Positions 27,034 through 34,989 of a DNA stretch of 34,989 nucleotides are shown here, piece after piece. Where the stretch lies: NCBI GenBank assembly GCA_025458125.1, contig JALOTA010000054.1, positions 1 to 34,989 on the forward strand. Direction: 5' to 3'. How positions within the stretch are numbered: position 1 is the stretch's first letter; every line of letters begins with the position of its first letter. This stretch comes from Hyphomicrobium sp. (GTDB lineage: Bacteria; Pseudomonadota; Alphaproteobacteria; Rhizobiales; Hyphomicrobiaceae). Below the pieces are notes generated by a model, which was not told where the DNA came from, did no database searches, and was given only the letters and a program-made list of their open reading frames with translations. The translations under genes were made by a program, and so were the position numbers.

Positions 27034-28473
27034 TCAACCTGGAACCTGCATGATCATCGCCTTGCCATCGCGGCGAATGCCGACGAACCAGGTGCTCTGA
27101 CGTGTCGTGAGCAGTTGTTCCAGGTCGGCGATGCCGTCCACCTTCTGGTTCTGCAGTTGGGTGATGACGTCGCCGGGCTGGAAGCCCAGGCGCTGCGCCA
27201 GTGAACCGGCACGCAGCGATACGATCGCGACGCCATCGCCTTCCTCAATCCCGAGTTCGTCGGCAAGACCGGGGAGGATATTGGAAACGCGTGCGCCGTC
27301 GAGGGGGTGGGGACCTGCCAGATTGCGCACGTCGTCCTTGCCCGGTTGCGGCGGGGGGGCAAGGCGCAATTCGATCGTCACAGGGCGGCCGTTGCGCAGG
27401 AGATCGATGCGGGCCGTGTTGCCGATCCCGCGCGTGGTGAGCCTGTAGTAGACGGCACGGGGATCGGCCACTTCGAAACCGTCCACGCGTGTGATGACAT
27501 CGCCCGCTTGCAGGCCGGCCATCGCGCCCGGTCCGCGGTTCGATACGCGGGATACGACGGCGCCAGAAATGCGGTCGAGCTGCAGGGCTTCGGCAATGTT
27601 GCGATTGACGGGTTCCAGAAGCACGCCAAGCCAAGGACGTTCCACTTTGCGGCCGGCTGCATTGCTCTCGACATAGAGACGCACGAGGTTGGAGGGAATT
27701 GCAAAGCCGATCCCTTGCGATCCGCCGGTCTGGCTGAATATCATGGTGTTGATCCCGACGAGCCGGCCCGACATGTCGATCAGCGCACCGCCGGAGTTGC
27801 CGGGGTTGATCGCTGCGTCCGTCTGGATGAAAACCTGACTGTCGGATTTGCCAATCTCGGTGCGGGCGAGTGCCGATACGATGCCCGATGTCACCGTCTG
27901 GCCTACGCCGAACGGATTGCCGATGGCGAGTACGAGGTCGCCGACCTCGAGGGTATCGCTATCCTCGAACTCGATGACGGGGAAGCGGCCGTCGCCGCCC
28001 TCGATCTTCAGAATGGCGATATCGGTTCTGTCGTCTTGAAGGACCACTCTGGCGTCGAATTCGCGCTTGTCGGCCAGTGCCACGCGGATCTCAGTCTCGC
28101 CTCGTCCCTTGATCACGTGGGTGTTGGTGACGATCGTTCCGTCGGCCGACACGATGACACCGGAGCCCAGCGATGATTGAACGCGCTCGGACGGGCGGCC
28201 AAATCGTTCACCGAAGAACTGGCGGAAAAACGGATCGTTGGCGAAGGGTGACGAGAACGCCTGCACGCGGCGGCGGACGTAGACGTTCACGACGGCGGGC
28301 GAAGCCTTTCGCGCAATGGGGGCAAAAGAATACTGCACCATCTCGCGCGACGGCGGGACTTGCTTCTCGGCCTTCTGCGCGAGCGTGGGTGGAACGCCGG
28401 CGATCAGAAACAGGGCGGCCAGTGGTAGAAGTGTGGCAAATCCGAGGGTCATCACGGCTGCGCGATTTCGCAT
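27034..28473 (-). CDS. DegP/HtrA-family periplasmic serine protease with two PDZ domains
   Basis: The 479-residue product is an ATP-independent periplasmic protease and chaperone that handles misfolded envelope proteins. It has a signal peptide (1-32, ending LAQ), then a trypsin-like domain with the triad His119 (TNTHV), Asp151 (DRTDIA) and Ser227 (GNSGGA), and two C-terminal PDZ domains (about 285-370 and 395-479). The ATG at 28473 was chosen because AAGGA lies five bases upstream and it begins the signal peptide. Co-orientation with rarA (51-base gap) suggests a shared transcript. The upstream neighbour rplQ ends with its own terminator. Confidence 0.95.
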   Translation of the reverse strand: MRNRAAVMTLGFATLLPLAALFLIAGVPPTLAQKAEKQVPPSREMVQYSFAPIARKASPAVVNVYVRRRVQAFSSPFANDPFFRQFFGERFGRPSERVQSSLGSGVIVSADGTIVTNTHVIKGRGETEIRVALADKREFDARVVLQDDRTDIAILKIEGGDGRFPVIEFEDSDTLEVGDLVLAIGNPFGVGQTVTSGIVSALARTEIGKSDSQVFIQTDAAINPGNSGGALIDMSGRLVGINTMIFSQTGGSQGIGFAIPSNLVRLYVESNAAGRKVERPWLGVLLEPVNRNIAEALQLDRISGAVVSRVSNRGPGAMAGLQAGDVITRVDGFEVADPRAVYYRLTTRGIGNTARIDLLRNGRPVTIELRLAPPPQPGKDDVRNLAGPHPLDGARVSNILPGLADELGIEEGDGVAIVSLRAGSLAQRLGFQPGDVITQLQNQKVDGIADLEQLLTTRQSTWFVGIRRDGKAMIMQVPG

Positions 28474-28626
28474 CAGATCCTTCCGTCGCTTGGCTGGGGA
28501 CAGCCGACTACTCCGGCCCGGCCGGTATAGAGTATCGACCGGTTGAGAGAAAGGCAGGACGACGGGCGCGGGTGCGCATCGATGCGTCTTGTCGCGCCGA
28601 GCCGTGGCGATTATGGGCGCACGACG

Positions 28627-28656
28627 AAAAACGCCCGCCGGGACCGGCGGGCGTTT
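28627..28656 (-). terminator. Strong rho-independent terminator after rplQ, end of the alpha operon
   Basis: The stem AAACGCCCGCCGG (28629-28641) with CCGGCGGGCGTTT (28644-28656) pairs nearly without loop bases; in practice the loop is about GGGACC. On the minus strand it is followed by TTTTTCG. It lies 26 bases past the rplQ stop. Confidence 0.9.
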
Positions 28657-28681
28657 CAACGTTTGACTGAGATAAGAAGGC

Positions 28682-29113
28682 TCAGACGCCGGCCTCTTCG
28701 CGGGCCGCGACCTCAGCCTCATGACGGGCCTTGTCTTCTACGCCCTTGACGCTCTCGTCGCGGTCGACCAGTTCGATCACGGCACGAGGCGCGCTGTCGC
28801 CGTAGCGGAATCCGGCCTTCATGACGCGCGAATAACCGCCTTCGCGGGTCTTGTAACGCGGGCCCAGCACGTCGAAGAGCTTCTTGACCATCTCGTCGTC
28901 GCGCAGACGCGCGGCGGCAAGACGGCGGGAGTTCAGGTCACCGCGCTTGGCAAGCGTGATGTACTTGTCGATGACGCGCTTGAGGTCCTTAGCCTTCGGC
29001 AGCGTCGTGACGATCTGCTCGTGGCGAATGAGAGCCGCCGCCATGTTGGAGAACATGGCCTGACGGTGGCCGCTGTCGCGGTTGAAGCGGCGTCCGAGAT
29101 GTCCGTGTTTCAT
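28682..29113 (-). CDS. rplQ: 50S ribosomal protein L17
   Basis: L17 lies on the solvent side of the 50S subunit near the exit tunnel. The 143-residue product shows the family hallmarks: [43 protein letters not shown] and [18 protein letters not shown]. The last 25 residues are a charged extension (Glu/Ala/Arg-rich), common in alphaproteobacteria. It is the last gene of the alpha operon, 116 bases after rpoA, and is followed by a strong terminator. Confidence 0.97.
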   Translation of the reverse strand: MKHGHLGRRFNRDSGHRQAMFSNMAAALIRHEQIVTTLPKAKDLKRVIDKYITLAKRGDLNSRRLAAARLRDDEMVKKLFDVLGPRYKTREGGYSRVMKAGFRYGDSAPRAVIELVDRDESVKGVEDKARHEAEVAAREEAGV

Positions 29114-29229
29114 CGTCTAAGATCCTTTTACCCTTACGTTGTCGATCTGCGGACTTCTGTGGTTCCGCTTGATTGATTTGTGTCCGGCCTGCTCCCCTGC
29201 CGGGGAGCCGGCCGCCATGCGCGTTTGGT

Positions 29230-30194
29230 TTAGTACTGGTCTTCGAAACGCTTGGCGAGTTCCTCGATATTGTCCGGCGGCCAGTTCGGCACTTCCATGC
29301 CCAGGTGAAGGCCCATGGAAGCCAGGACTTCCTTGATCTCGTTAAGCGACTTGCGGCCGAAGTTCGGCGTGCGCAACATTTCGGCTTCCGTCTTCTGGAT
29401 GAGGTCGCCGATGTAGACGATGTTGTCGTTCTTCAGGCAGTTCGCCGAACGGACAGAAAGCTCCAGTTCGTCCACCTTCTTGAGAAGCGCCGCGTTGAAG
29501 GCGAGCTCTGGATGGCGGGCTTCTTCCTGCGGCTTCTTGGGTTCTTCGAAGTTGATGAACACCGCAAGCTGATCCTGAAGGATACGGGCTGCCAGGGCCA
29601 CGGCGTCTTCGGCTCGAACCGAACCATCGGTTTCGACGGTCATCGTCAGCTTGTCGTAATCGAGAATCTGGCCTTCGCGCGTGTTCTCGACCTTGTAGGA
29701 GACCTTCTTCACGGGCGTGTAGATGCTGTCCACGGCGATGAGACCGATGGGAGCGTCATCCGGGCGGTTTCGCTCGGCGGGAACGTAGCCCTTGCCCATC
29801 TCGGCCGTGAATTCCATCCGCACGGACGCGCCCTGATCGAGGTGGCAGATCACATGTTCAGGATTGAGGATTTCGACGTCGGACGAGGCTTCGATGTCTC
29901 CGGCCTTGACCGGGCCCTGATGTTGAGGACAATGTCGGTCACGTCTTCGCGCACGCCGGCGATCGATGAGAACTCGTGCAGAACACCGTCGATTTGAACG
30001 GTCTTGATGGCCGCGCCCTGGAGCGACGATAGTAGCACGCGGCGCAGAGCGTTACCGAGCGTCATACCAAAGCCGCGCTCGAGCGGTTCTGCGACAACGG
30101 TCGCCAAGCGCGTGCGGTCACGGCCCGGCATGATTTCGAGCTTCGACGGCTTGATCAGGTCTTGCCAGTTTTTCTGAAGAACATTGCTGGTCAC
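29230..30194 (-). pseudogene. rpoA: rpoA, RNA polymerase alpha subunit, broken by an internal frameshifting deletion
   Basis: RpoA dimerises to start RNA polymerase assembly and its C-terminal domain contacts UP elements and activators. From the GTG at 30194 the first frame gives a normal N terminus to [11 protein letters not shown] (residue 92, ending at 29919), then goes out of family and stops at 29850. The rest resumes in another frame at [20 protein letters not shown] (from about 29919) and runs intact through the C-terminal domain to 29230. Between VLNI and QGP relatives have about 18-22 residues (the K.I.LKMEGEGPKRM... block). They are absent, with a missing length of 3n+1 bases. The gene is essential, so an assembly error is the likeliest explanation. 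Confidence 0.93.
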
Positions 30195-30356
30195 GTGGTG
30201 GCCTCTCTCAGGTTCGAACGCACATCCCGCCCACAGGCGCGCGCTCCATGACCCAGGGGTCTTGCGATCCGGCGCGCATCAGGGGCAGCGTTGCGGCCGG
30301 TAGTCAGCTAAACGAACGTCCGAGCGCAGGAAGCCCGGATGTCCGGCGATATCTTG

Positions 30357-30758
<402 letters not shown>

Positions 30759-30873
30759 CGTCTCTCAAACTCCTGCGCCCCCGCTGGCGGGGCTTGTTCC
30801 GTTTCGTCAGAATTTCAACCGCACTTGCACCGGGGCCGATCTCGTCGACGTCCCGGCGGCGAGCGCGAAAACT

Positions 30874-31245
30874 TTAGGCCTTCTTCTTACCGGCGATCGG
30901 CTTGGCCGGACCCTTGCGCGTGCGGGCATTGGTGTGGGTGCGCTGGCCGCGGACCGGAAGGCCCTTGCGGTGACGCAGACCGCGGTAGCAACCAAGATCC
31001 ATCAGGCGCTTGATGTTCTGGGAGACTTCGCGGCGAAGATCGCCCTCGACCAGGAAGTCGCGATCGATCGTTTCGCGGATCTGGAGCACCTCGGCGTCGG
31101 TCAACTGCGACACGCGGCGCTCGGCCGGAATACCGACCGCCTGACAAATTTTCTGAGCGAAGTTGGGGCCGATCCCGTGGATGTACTGGAGCGCAATGAC
31201 GACGCGCTTCTGGGTCGGGATGTTTACACCTGCAATACGAGCCAC
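30874..31245 (-). CDS. rpsM: 30S ribosomal protein S13
   Basis: S13 sits in the head of the 30S subunit and contacts the 50S subunit and tRNA. The 122-residue product starts at the GTG of [14 protein letters not shown], chosen because AGGAG lies six bases upstream; the frame extends nine codons further without similarity. It carries the helix-two-turn-helix region ([17 protein letters not shown]) and the basic C terminus [21 protein letters not shown] sigma-70-type promoter lies about 150 bases upstream. Intact. Confidence 0.98.
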   Translation of the reverse strand: MARIAGVNIPTQKRVVIALQYIHGIGPNFAQKICQAVGIPAERRVSQLTDAEVLQIRETIDRDFLVEGDLRREVSQNIKRLMDLGCYRGLRHRKGLPVRGQRTHTNARTRKGPAKPIAGKKKA

Positions 31246-31397
31246 GAGCCTCTCCTGGTCTTTCCATTCCATGCCGCCGGGCCCCGCGATTGGAGCGCCA
31301 AGCCGTTGTTCCTGCGAGCTAAAACGAAACGAAACCAGCCTTGCGAGAGAACCTTCGCCCGGCTAATTTCATCAACCCTGCGTCATGAAAGCGCGGT

Positions 31398-31426
31398 GTT
31401 GTAGCTCGGCACTACTCCTCAGTCAA
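31398..31426 (-). promoter_or_regulatory. Sigma-70 promoter of the rpsM alpha operon
   Basis: On the minus strand, TTGACT (31421-31426, five of six to consensus) is followed after exactly 17 bases by TACAAC (31398-31403, four of six). Transcription would start near 31391, leaving a leader of about 146 bases before rpsM. This lies inside the 245-base gap after adk, so rpsM-rpsK-rpoA-rplQ can be transcribed independently of the spc genes. Confidence 0.65.
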
Positions 31427-31490
31427 CCTTCCAAACAAACGTGTCACACCGGGACGGGTTGGGCTTTGCACCCCACGCCGCCCGCCGTTC

Positions 31491-32084
31491 TCACGCCTTG
31501 GCCGCCCCTTTCAGGACAGCTTCGATCTGCGCGGAAACCTCAGCGACCGGGGCCATGCCGTCGATCGTCTGGAGCTTCCGGTATGCGTAATAATAACCAA
31601 TCAGCGGGGCGGTCTCACGGTAGTAGGCCATGAGCCTGGTCTTCAATGCCTCCGCGTTGTCGTCGGCCCGCACCGTTCCGCCGGCGGCCAGTGTTTCGCG
31701 GGCGCGGTTTTCGATGCGCGATACGAGGATGGTGTCGTCAACCTTGATCTCGATGACGGCGTCCAGTTCCTTGTTTTTCGATGCCAGAAGGCTGCCCAGC
31801 GCGTCCGCCTGCTTGAGGGTCCGCGGGAACCCGTCGAGGATGAAGCCATTGGCGCAGTCGGGCTGTTCAATCCGGTCCGCGATGATGCCGATCACGATCT
31901 CGTCGGAGACGAGCCCGCCCGATTTCATGATGGCTTCCGCCTTCTTGCCGATCTCACTGCCGGCCTTGACGGCGGCGCGGAGCATGTCGCCCGTCGAGAG
32001 CTGAACCAGACCATGCTTCTCGGCAAGAACCTGAGCCTGCGTGCCCTTACCGGCGCCCGGCGGTCCCAGAAGGATGAGTTTCAC
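31491..32084 (-). CDS. adk: Adenylate kinase
   Basis: Adk interconverts ATP + AMP and 2 ADP. The 197-residue product has the P-loop [11 protein letters not shown] (7-17), [20 protein letters not shown] and DDN...KTRL. The LID is the short form without zinc cysteines, as in many alphaproteobacteria. The start is GTG, overlapping the secY stop (GTGA), so translation is coupled. The secY-adk-rpsM order is the conserved spc/alpha junction. Confidence 0.97.
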   Translation of the reverse strand: MKLILLGPPGAGKGTQAQVLAEKHGLVQLSTGDMLRAAVKAGSEIGKKAEAIMKSGGLVSDEIVIGIIADRIEQPDCANGFILDGFPRTLKQADALGSLLASKNKELDAVIEIKVDDTILVSRIENRARETLAAGGTVRADDNAEALKTRLMAYYRETAPLIGYYYAYRKLQTIDGMAPVAEVSAQIEAVLKGAAKA

Positions 32085-33451
32085 CGGCGACCCCTGTTGT
32101 TGGTGGCGCCGCGCAGCTTGGCCTTCTTAATCAGACCTTCATACTGGTGGGCCAGCAGATGGCTCTGGATCTGCGCCACCGTATCCATCGTGACGGACAC
32201 GGCGATGAGCAGAGAGGTACCGCCGAAGTAGAACGGCAGCGCGGCGTAGGAAACCAGGAACTCAGGCAGCACGCAGACAGCGGCCAGATACAAGGCGCCG
32301 ACGAAGGTGATGCGTGTCAGCACGTAGTCGATGTATTCGGCGGTTTTCTCGCCGGGACGGATGCCGGGCAGGAACCCGCCGTATTTGCGCAGGTTGTCGG
32401 CCGTTTCCTTGGGGTTGAAGACGAGCGCGGTATAGAAGAACGCGAAGAAAATGATCAGTGCGGCCGTGAGCAGCATGTGCAGCGGCTGCCCCATGCCGAG
32501 CGAAGCCACGATCGTGTTCAGCCACTCCGAGCCCTGCCCGCCGCCAGATCCCATGAACTGGGCGGCCGTGATCGGGAGCAGCAGCAGCGACGAGGCGAAG
32601 ATAGGAGGAATGACGCCGGCAGAGTTCAACTTCAAAGGCAGGTGCGAGGCCTCGCCCTGGGTCATGCGGTTGCCGACCTGGCGCTTGGGGTACTGGATCA
32701 GAAGCCGCCGCTGAGCGCGCTCGATGAAGACGACGGCCGCAACGACCGACAGCATCAGAATGATCAGCCCGAAGAGCAGCGGCGTCGAAATGGAGCCGGC
32801 GCGAGCCAGTTCAAACAGCCCCGCCAGCGCCGCCGGTAGCCCCGCGACGATGCCCGCGAAGATGATCAGCGAAATACCGTTGCCAACGCCACGCTGCGTG
32901 ATCTGCTCGCCGAGCCACATCAGGAACATCGTGCCGCCGACCAGCGTTATCACGGTCGAGAAGCGGAAGAACCAGCCGGGATCCTTGACGATGGCCCCTG
33001 CAGCGCCGGACGACGAACCCTCAAGACCGATCGCGATGCCGTAGGCCTGCAGTGCAGCGAGTACGACGGTCAGGTAGCGGGTGTACTGGTTGATCTGCTT
33101 GCGGCCCGACTCGCCTTCCTTCTTGAGGGCCTCGAGTTTAGGCGACACCGAGGTCATGATCTGAATGATGATCGATGCCGAGATGTAAGGCATGATGTTC
33201 AGCGCGAAGATCGCGAGGCGCTCGACTGCGCCGCCAGCGAACATGTTGAACATGCCGAGAATGCCCGACGACTGGGCCTTGAAGGCTTCAGCGAAGGCTG
33301 CCGCATTGATTCCGGGCAGCGGTATGAAAGTGCCCAGACGATAGACAAGCAGAGCGCCCAGGGTGAACCAAAGGCGCTTTTTGAGTTCTTCCGCCTTGGC
33401 GAAAGCACCGAAATTCAAATTCGAGGCAAGCTGCTCGGCAGCGGATACCAT
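32081..33451 (-). CDS. secY: Protein translocase subunit SecY
   Basis: SecY is the channel of the Sec translocon in the inner membrane. The 456-residue product has ten membrane segments and the family signatures [10 protein letters not shown] near helix 1, [25 protein letters not shown] and the [14 protein letters not shown] cytosolic loop. Its length matches rhizobial SecY. AGGAG lies about eight bases before the ATG at 33451. It follows rplO by 135 bases, and adk overlaps its stop. Confidence 0.97.
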   Translation of the reverse strand: MVSAAEQLASNLNFGAFAKAEELKKRLWFTLGALLVYRLGTFIPLPGINAAAFAEAFKAQSSGILGMFNMFAGGAVERLAIFALNIMPYISASIIIQIMTSVSPKLEALKKEGESGRKQINQYTRYLTVVLAALQAYGIAIGLEGSSSGAAGAIVKDPGWFFRFSTVITLVGGTMFLMWLGEQITQRGVGNGISLIIFAGIVAGLPAALAGLFELARAGSISTPLLFGLIILMLSVVAAVVFIERAQRRLLIQYPKRQVGNRMTQGEASHLPLKLNSAGVIPPIFASSLLLLPITAAQFMGSGGGQGSEWLNTIVASLGMGQPLHMLLTAALIIFFAFFYTALVFNPKETADNLRKYGGFLPGIRPGEKTAEYIDYVLTRITFVGALYLAAVCVLPEFLVSYAALPFYFGGTSLLIAVSVTMDTVAQIQSHLLAHQYEGLIKKAKLRGATNNRGRR

Positions 33452-33586
33452 CGTGCTTTCTCCTGACCCTCGGCGGCTGATCGAGTGCCGTGGCGGCGAT
33501 CCGGATCACCCACCCTCCGACTGGACGCCGCCTGCGCGGCGGCGCCGATAATCGGGATATGGGCGTGCATGAACCGCCTGACCAGA

Positions 33587-34135
33587 CTACTCCTCTGACT
33601 TCGCCGGGGTCTTCGCAGAACCAGCCTTCTTCGCGGCCGTCTTCTTGCGCTTCAGTTCATCGGCCTCGAGCACCTTGACCTCGATGATCGACAGCGACCC
33701 GCCGGCCTTCTCGATCGCGGCCTTGGCAGAGGCCGACGCCCCGTTTGCGGTCACGGAAAGCTTGGTTTTCAGCTCACCTCCGCCCAGAACGCGCAGACCG
33801 TCCTTGGCACGGCGGAGAATTCCAGCATCCACAAGTGCCGCAACATCGACCGCCTGGCCCGCCTTCAGCTTGCCGTCGTCGACAGCCTTCTGCAGAGCAC
33901 CCAAGTTGATCTCGTTGAAGTTCTTGGCACGCCACTTGTTGAAACCGCGCTTGGGAAGACGCCGGTGAAGCGGCATCTGACCGCCTTCGAAGCCTCCGAT
34001 CGCAACGCCCGAACGAGCGGTTTGACCTTTGCCGCCGCGACCGCCGGTCTTGCCGACGCCCGAGCCTATGCCGCGGCCTATGCGAACGCGCCGTTTGCGC
34101 GCGCCAGCGTTGTCGTTGATGGAATTGAGCCGCAT
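33587..34135 (-). CDS. rplO: 50S ribosomal protein L15
   Basis: L15 binds 23S rRNA in the 50S core. The 182-residue product carries the Gly/Arg-rich signature [20 protein letters not shown], then [17 protein letters not shown] and the conserved C-terminal GGSLSIIE. It is about 25 residues longer than typical because of a Lys/Ala-rich tail ([19 protein letters not shown]), which resembles tails of other alphaproteobacterial L15 proteins. It follows rpmD by 31 bases. Intact. Confidence 0.97.
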   Translation of the reverse strand: MRLNSINDNAGARKRRVRIGRGIGSGVGKTGGRGGKGQTARSGVAIGGFEGGQMPLHRRLPKRGFNKWRAKNFNEINLGALQKAVDDGKLKAGQAVDVAALVDAGILRRAKDGLRVLGGGELKTKLSVTANGASASAKAAIEKAGGSLSIIEVKVLEADELKRKKTAAKKAGSAKTPAKSEE

Positions 34136-34166
34136 GGGACGGAGCGCTCCTTAACGGGTGTCTGCC

Positions 34167-34361
34167 TCAAGCCTCGTCGACGATGCGAACGAGGTGGGGG
34201 ATGGAATTGATCATGCCGCGAACGGCCGGAGTGTCCTCCAGCGTACGGCGGCGGTTAAGCTTGTCCAGACCCAGGCCGCGCAAGGTCTGAGTCTGCTTTT
34301 CGGGGCGGCGATTGGCGCTCGCGAACTGTTCGACCGTGACGGTCTTTTTCTTCTCAGCCAT
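34167..34361 (-). CDS. rpmD: 50S ribosomal protein L30
   Basis: The 64-residue product matches bacterial L30. It begins [15 protein letters not shown], then has the basic block [20 protein letters not shown] and [20 protein letters not shown] before the end. It lies 30 bases after rpsE and 31 before rplO, in spc operon order. GGAAAG precedes the ATG. Intact. Confidence 0.96.
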   Translation of the reverse strand: MAEKKKTVTVEQFASANRRPEKQTQTLRGLGLDKLNRRRTLEDTPAVRGMINSIPHLVRIVDEA

Positions 34362-34391
34362 GAAAACTTTCCTTCAGGTTGACACCGGCCT

Positions 34392-34973
34392 CTAGAGGTC
34401 GGCGCCGGCCTCGGCGGTTGCCGACCCGTCGCGGCGGCGCGCCACGATATCGGAAACCTTCAGGTTGCGACGAGCCGCGACGCCACGCGGATTCTCCTGC
34501 CCCTTGAGGGCATCGAATGTGGCACGAACGACGTTGTAGGGGTTGGTGGAGCCGAGCGACTTGGCGACGACGTCCTGCACGCCCAGCATTTCGAAAACAG
34601 CGCGCATTGCACCGCCCGCGATGATGCCGGTACCGGCCGGTGCGGAGCGCACGACCACGCGCCCCGATCCATGCCGGCCTTCGCTGTCGTGATGCAGCGT
34701 GCGCGCATCGCGCAGCGGAACGCGCAGAAGATTGCGGCGCGCGGCTTCCGTCGCCTTGCGGATTGCCTCGGGAACTTCGCGTGCCTTGCCATGGCCGAAG
34801 CCGACCCGGCCACGCAGATCGCCAACGACGACGAGGGCCGCGAAGCCGAAGCGCTTGCCGCCCTTCACCACCTTCGCGACGCGGTTGATATGAACGAGCT
34901 TGTCGGTGAACTCGCTCTCGACCTTCTCGCGATCGCGATCGCGTCCGCGCTCTTTCTGGGGTCCACGTGCCAC
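34392..34973 (-). CDS. rpsE: 30S ribosomal protein S5
   Basis: S5 shapes the mRNA entry channel and affects decoding accuracy. The 193-residue product has a charged N-terminal tail, then the S5 N-terminal dsRNA-binding-type domain ([20 protein letters not shown]) and the C-terminal domain ([19 protein letters not shown]). The GTG at 34973 was chosen because AAAGGGA stands seven bases upstream; a TTG six bases earlier is in frame but too close to that site. The upstream gene of the operon lies beyond the window edge. Intact. Confidence 0.96.
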   Translation of the reverse strand: MARGPQKERGRDRDREKVESEFTDKLVHINRVAKVVKGGKRFGFAALVVVGDLRGRVGFGHGKAREVPEAIRKATEAARRNLLRVPLRDARTLHHDSEGRHGSGRVVVRSAPAGTGIIAGGAMRAVFEMLGVQDVVAKSLGSTNPYNVVRATFDALKGQENPRGVAARRNLKVSDIVARRRDGSATAEAGADL

Positions 34974-34989
34974 GGTCAAATCCCTTTCA

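Noticed and set aside
29850-29960. Programmed frameshifting to join the two rpoA frames
   Set aside because: A frameshift would only change reading frame; the residues that relatives carry between VLNI and QGP are missing from the DNA, and no slippery heptamer or stimulatory stem is present.

Overview
This is a chromosomal core-gene window from an alphaproteobacterium, most likely of the order Hyphomicrobiales (Rhizobiales). The reading rests on high GC content, a short-LID adenylate kinase, an ATP12-type F1 chaperone, a phasin, the ClpS-ClpA pair, a fused PutA and the gene order degP-rarA-crcB-rluC-HAD-atp12 beside the ribosomal alpha operon. No insertion sequence, phage, integrase or CRISPR array is visible. 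Genus and species cannot be fixed from the sequence alone.

Layout. Positions 1-2704 hold tRNA-Leu(GAG), lipB, a small secreted protein, a 23-residue Lys/Ala/Pro-rich microprotein and a LysR regulator with a palindromic operator candidate. Positions 2857-7204 (minus strand) hold the propionyl-CoA carboxylase alpha subunit and three proteins of unknown function, two of them exported. Positions 7381-10848 (minus) hold clpA, clpS and a phasin whose promoter carries PhaR-like inverted repeats. A D,D-carboxypeptidase with a SPOR domain (plus, 11193-12965) meets a minus-strand group: membrane DnaJ protein, VWA protein and putA. panC is divergent from putA. pccB follows on the minus strand at 18789-20321, about 14 kb from pccA.

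Positions 20464-24650 hold a DUF2750-like protein and a compact minus-strand operon (crcB, rluC, two small membrane proteins, a HAD phosphatase, atp12) with start/stop overlaps at most junctions. Between crcB and rarA sit a Tae4-like amidase (type VI effector family) and a two-helix membrane protein. A DegP/HtrA protease follows, then the end of the spc and alpha ribosomal operons in reverse: rplQ, rpoA, rpsK, rpsM, adk, secY, rplO, rpmD, rpsE. A good sigma-70 promoter lies between adk and rpsM.

The main anomaly is that three normally conserved genes each lack a short internal block. pccA has lost about 14 residues of its biotinyl domain in frame. putA has lost about 23 residues, including the NAD-binding Gly motif, with a frameshift. 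rpoA has lost about 20 residues of its N-terminal domain, also with a frameshift. Because rpoA is essential, the likeliest cause is an assembly or consensus error in this sequence. If the deletions are real they would be remarkable. The most interesting accessory element is the orphan Tae4-like amidase with its membrane-protein neighbour.
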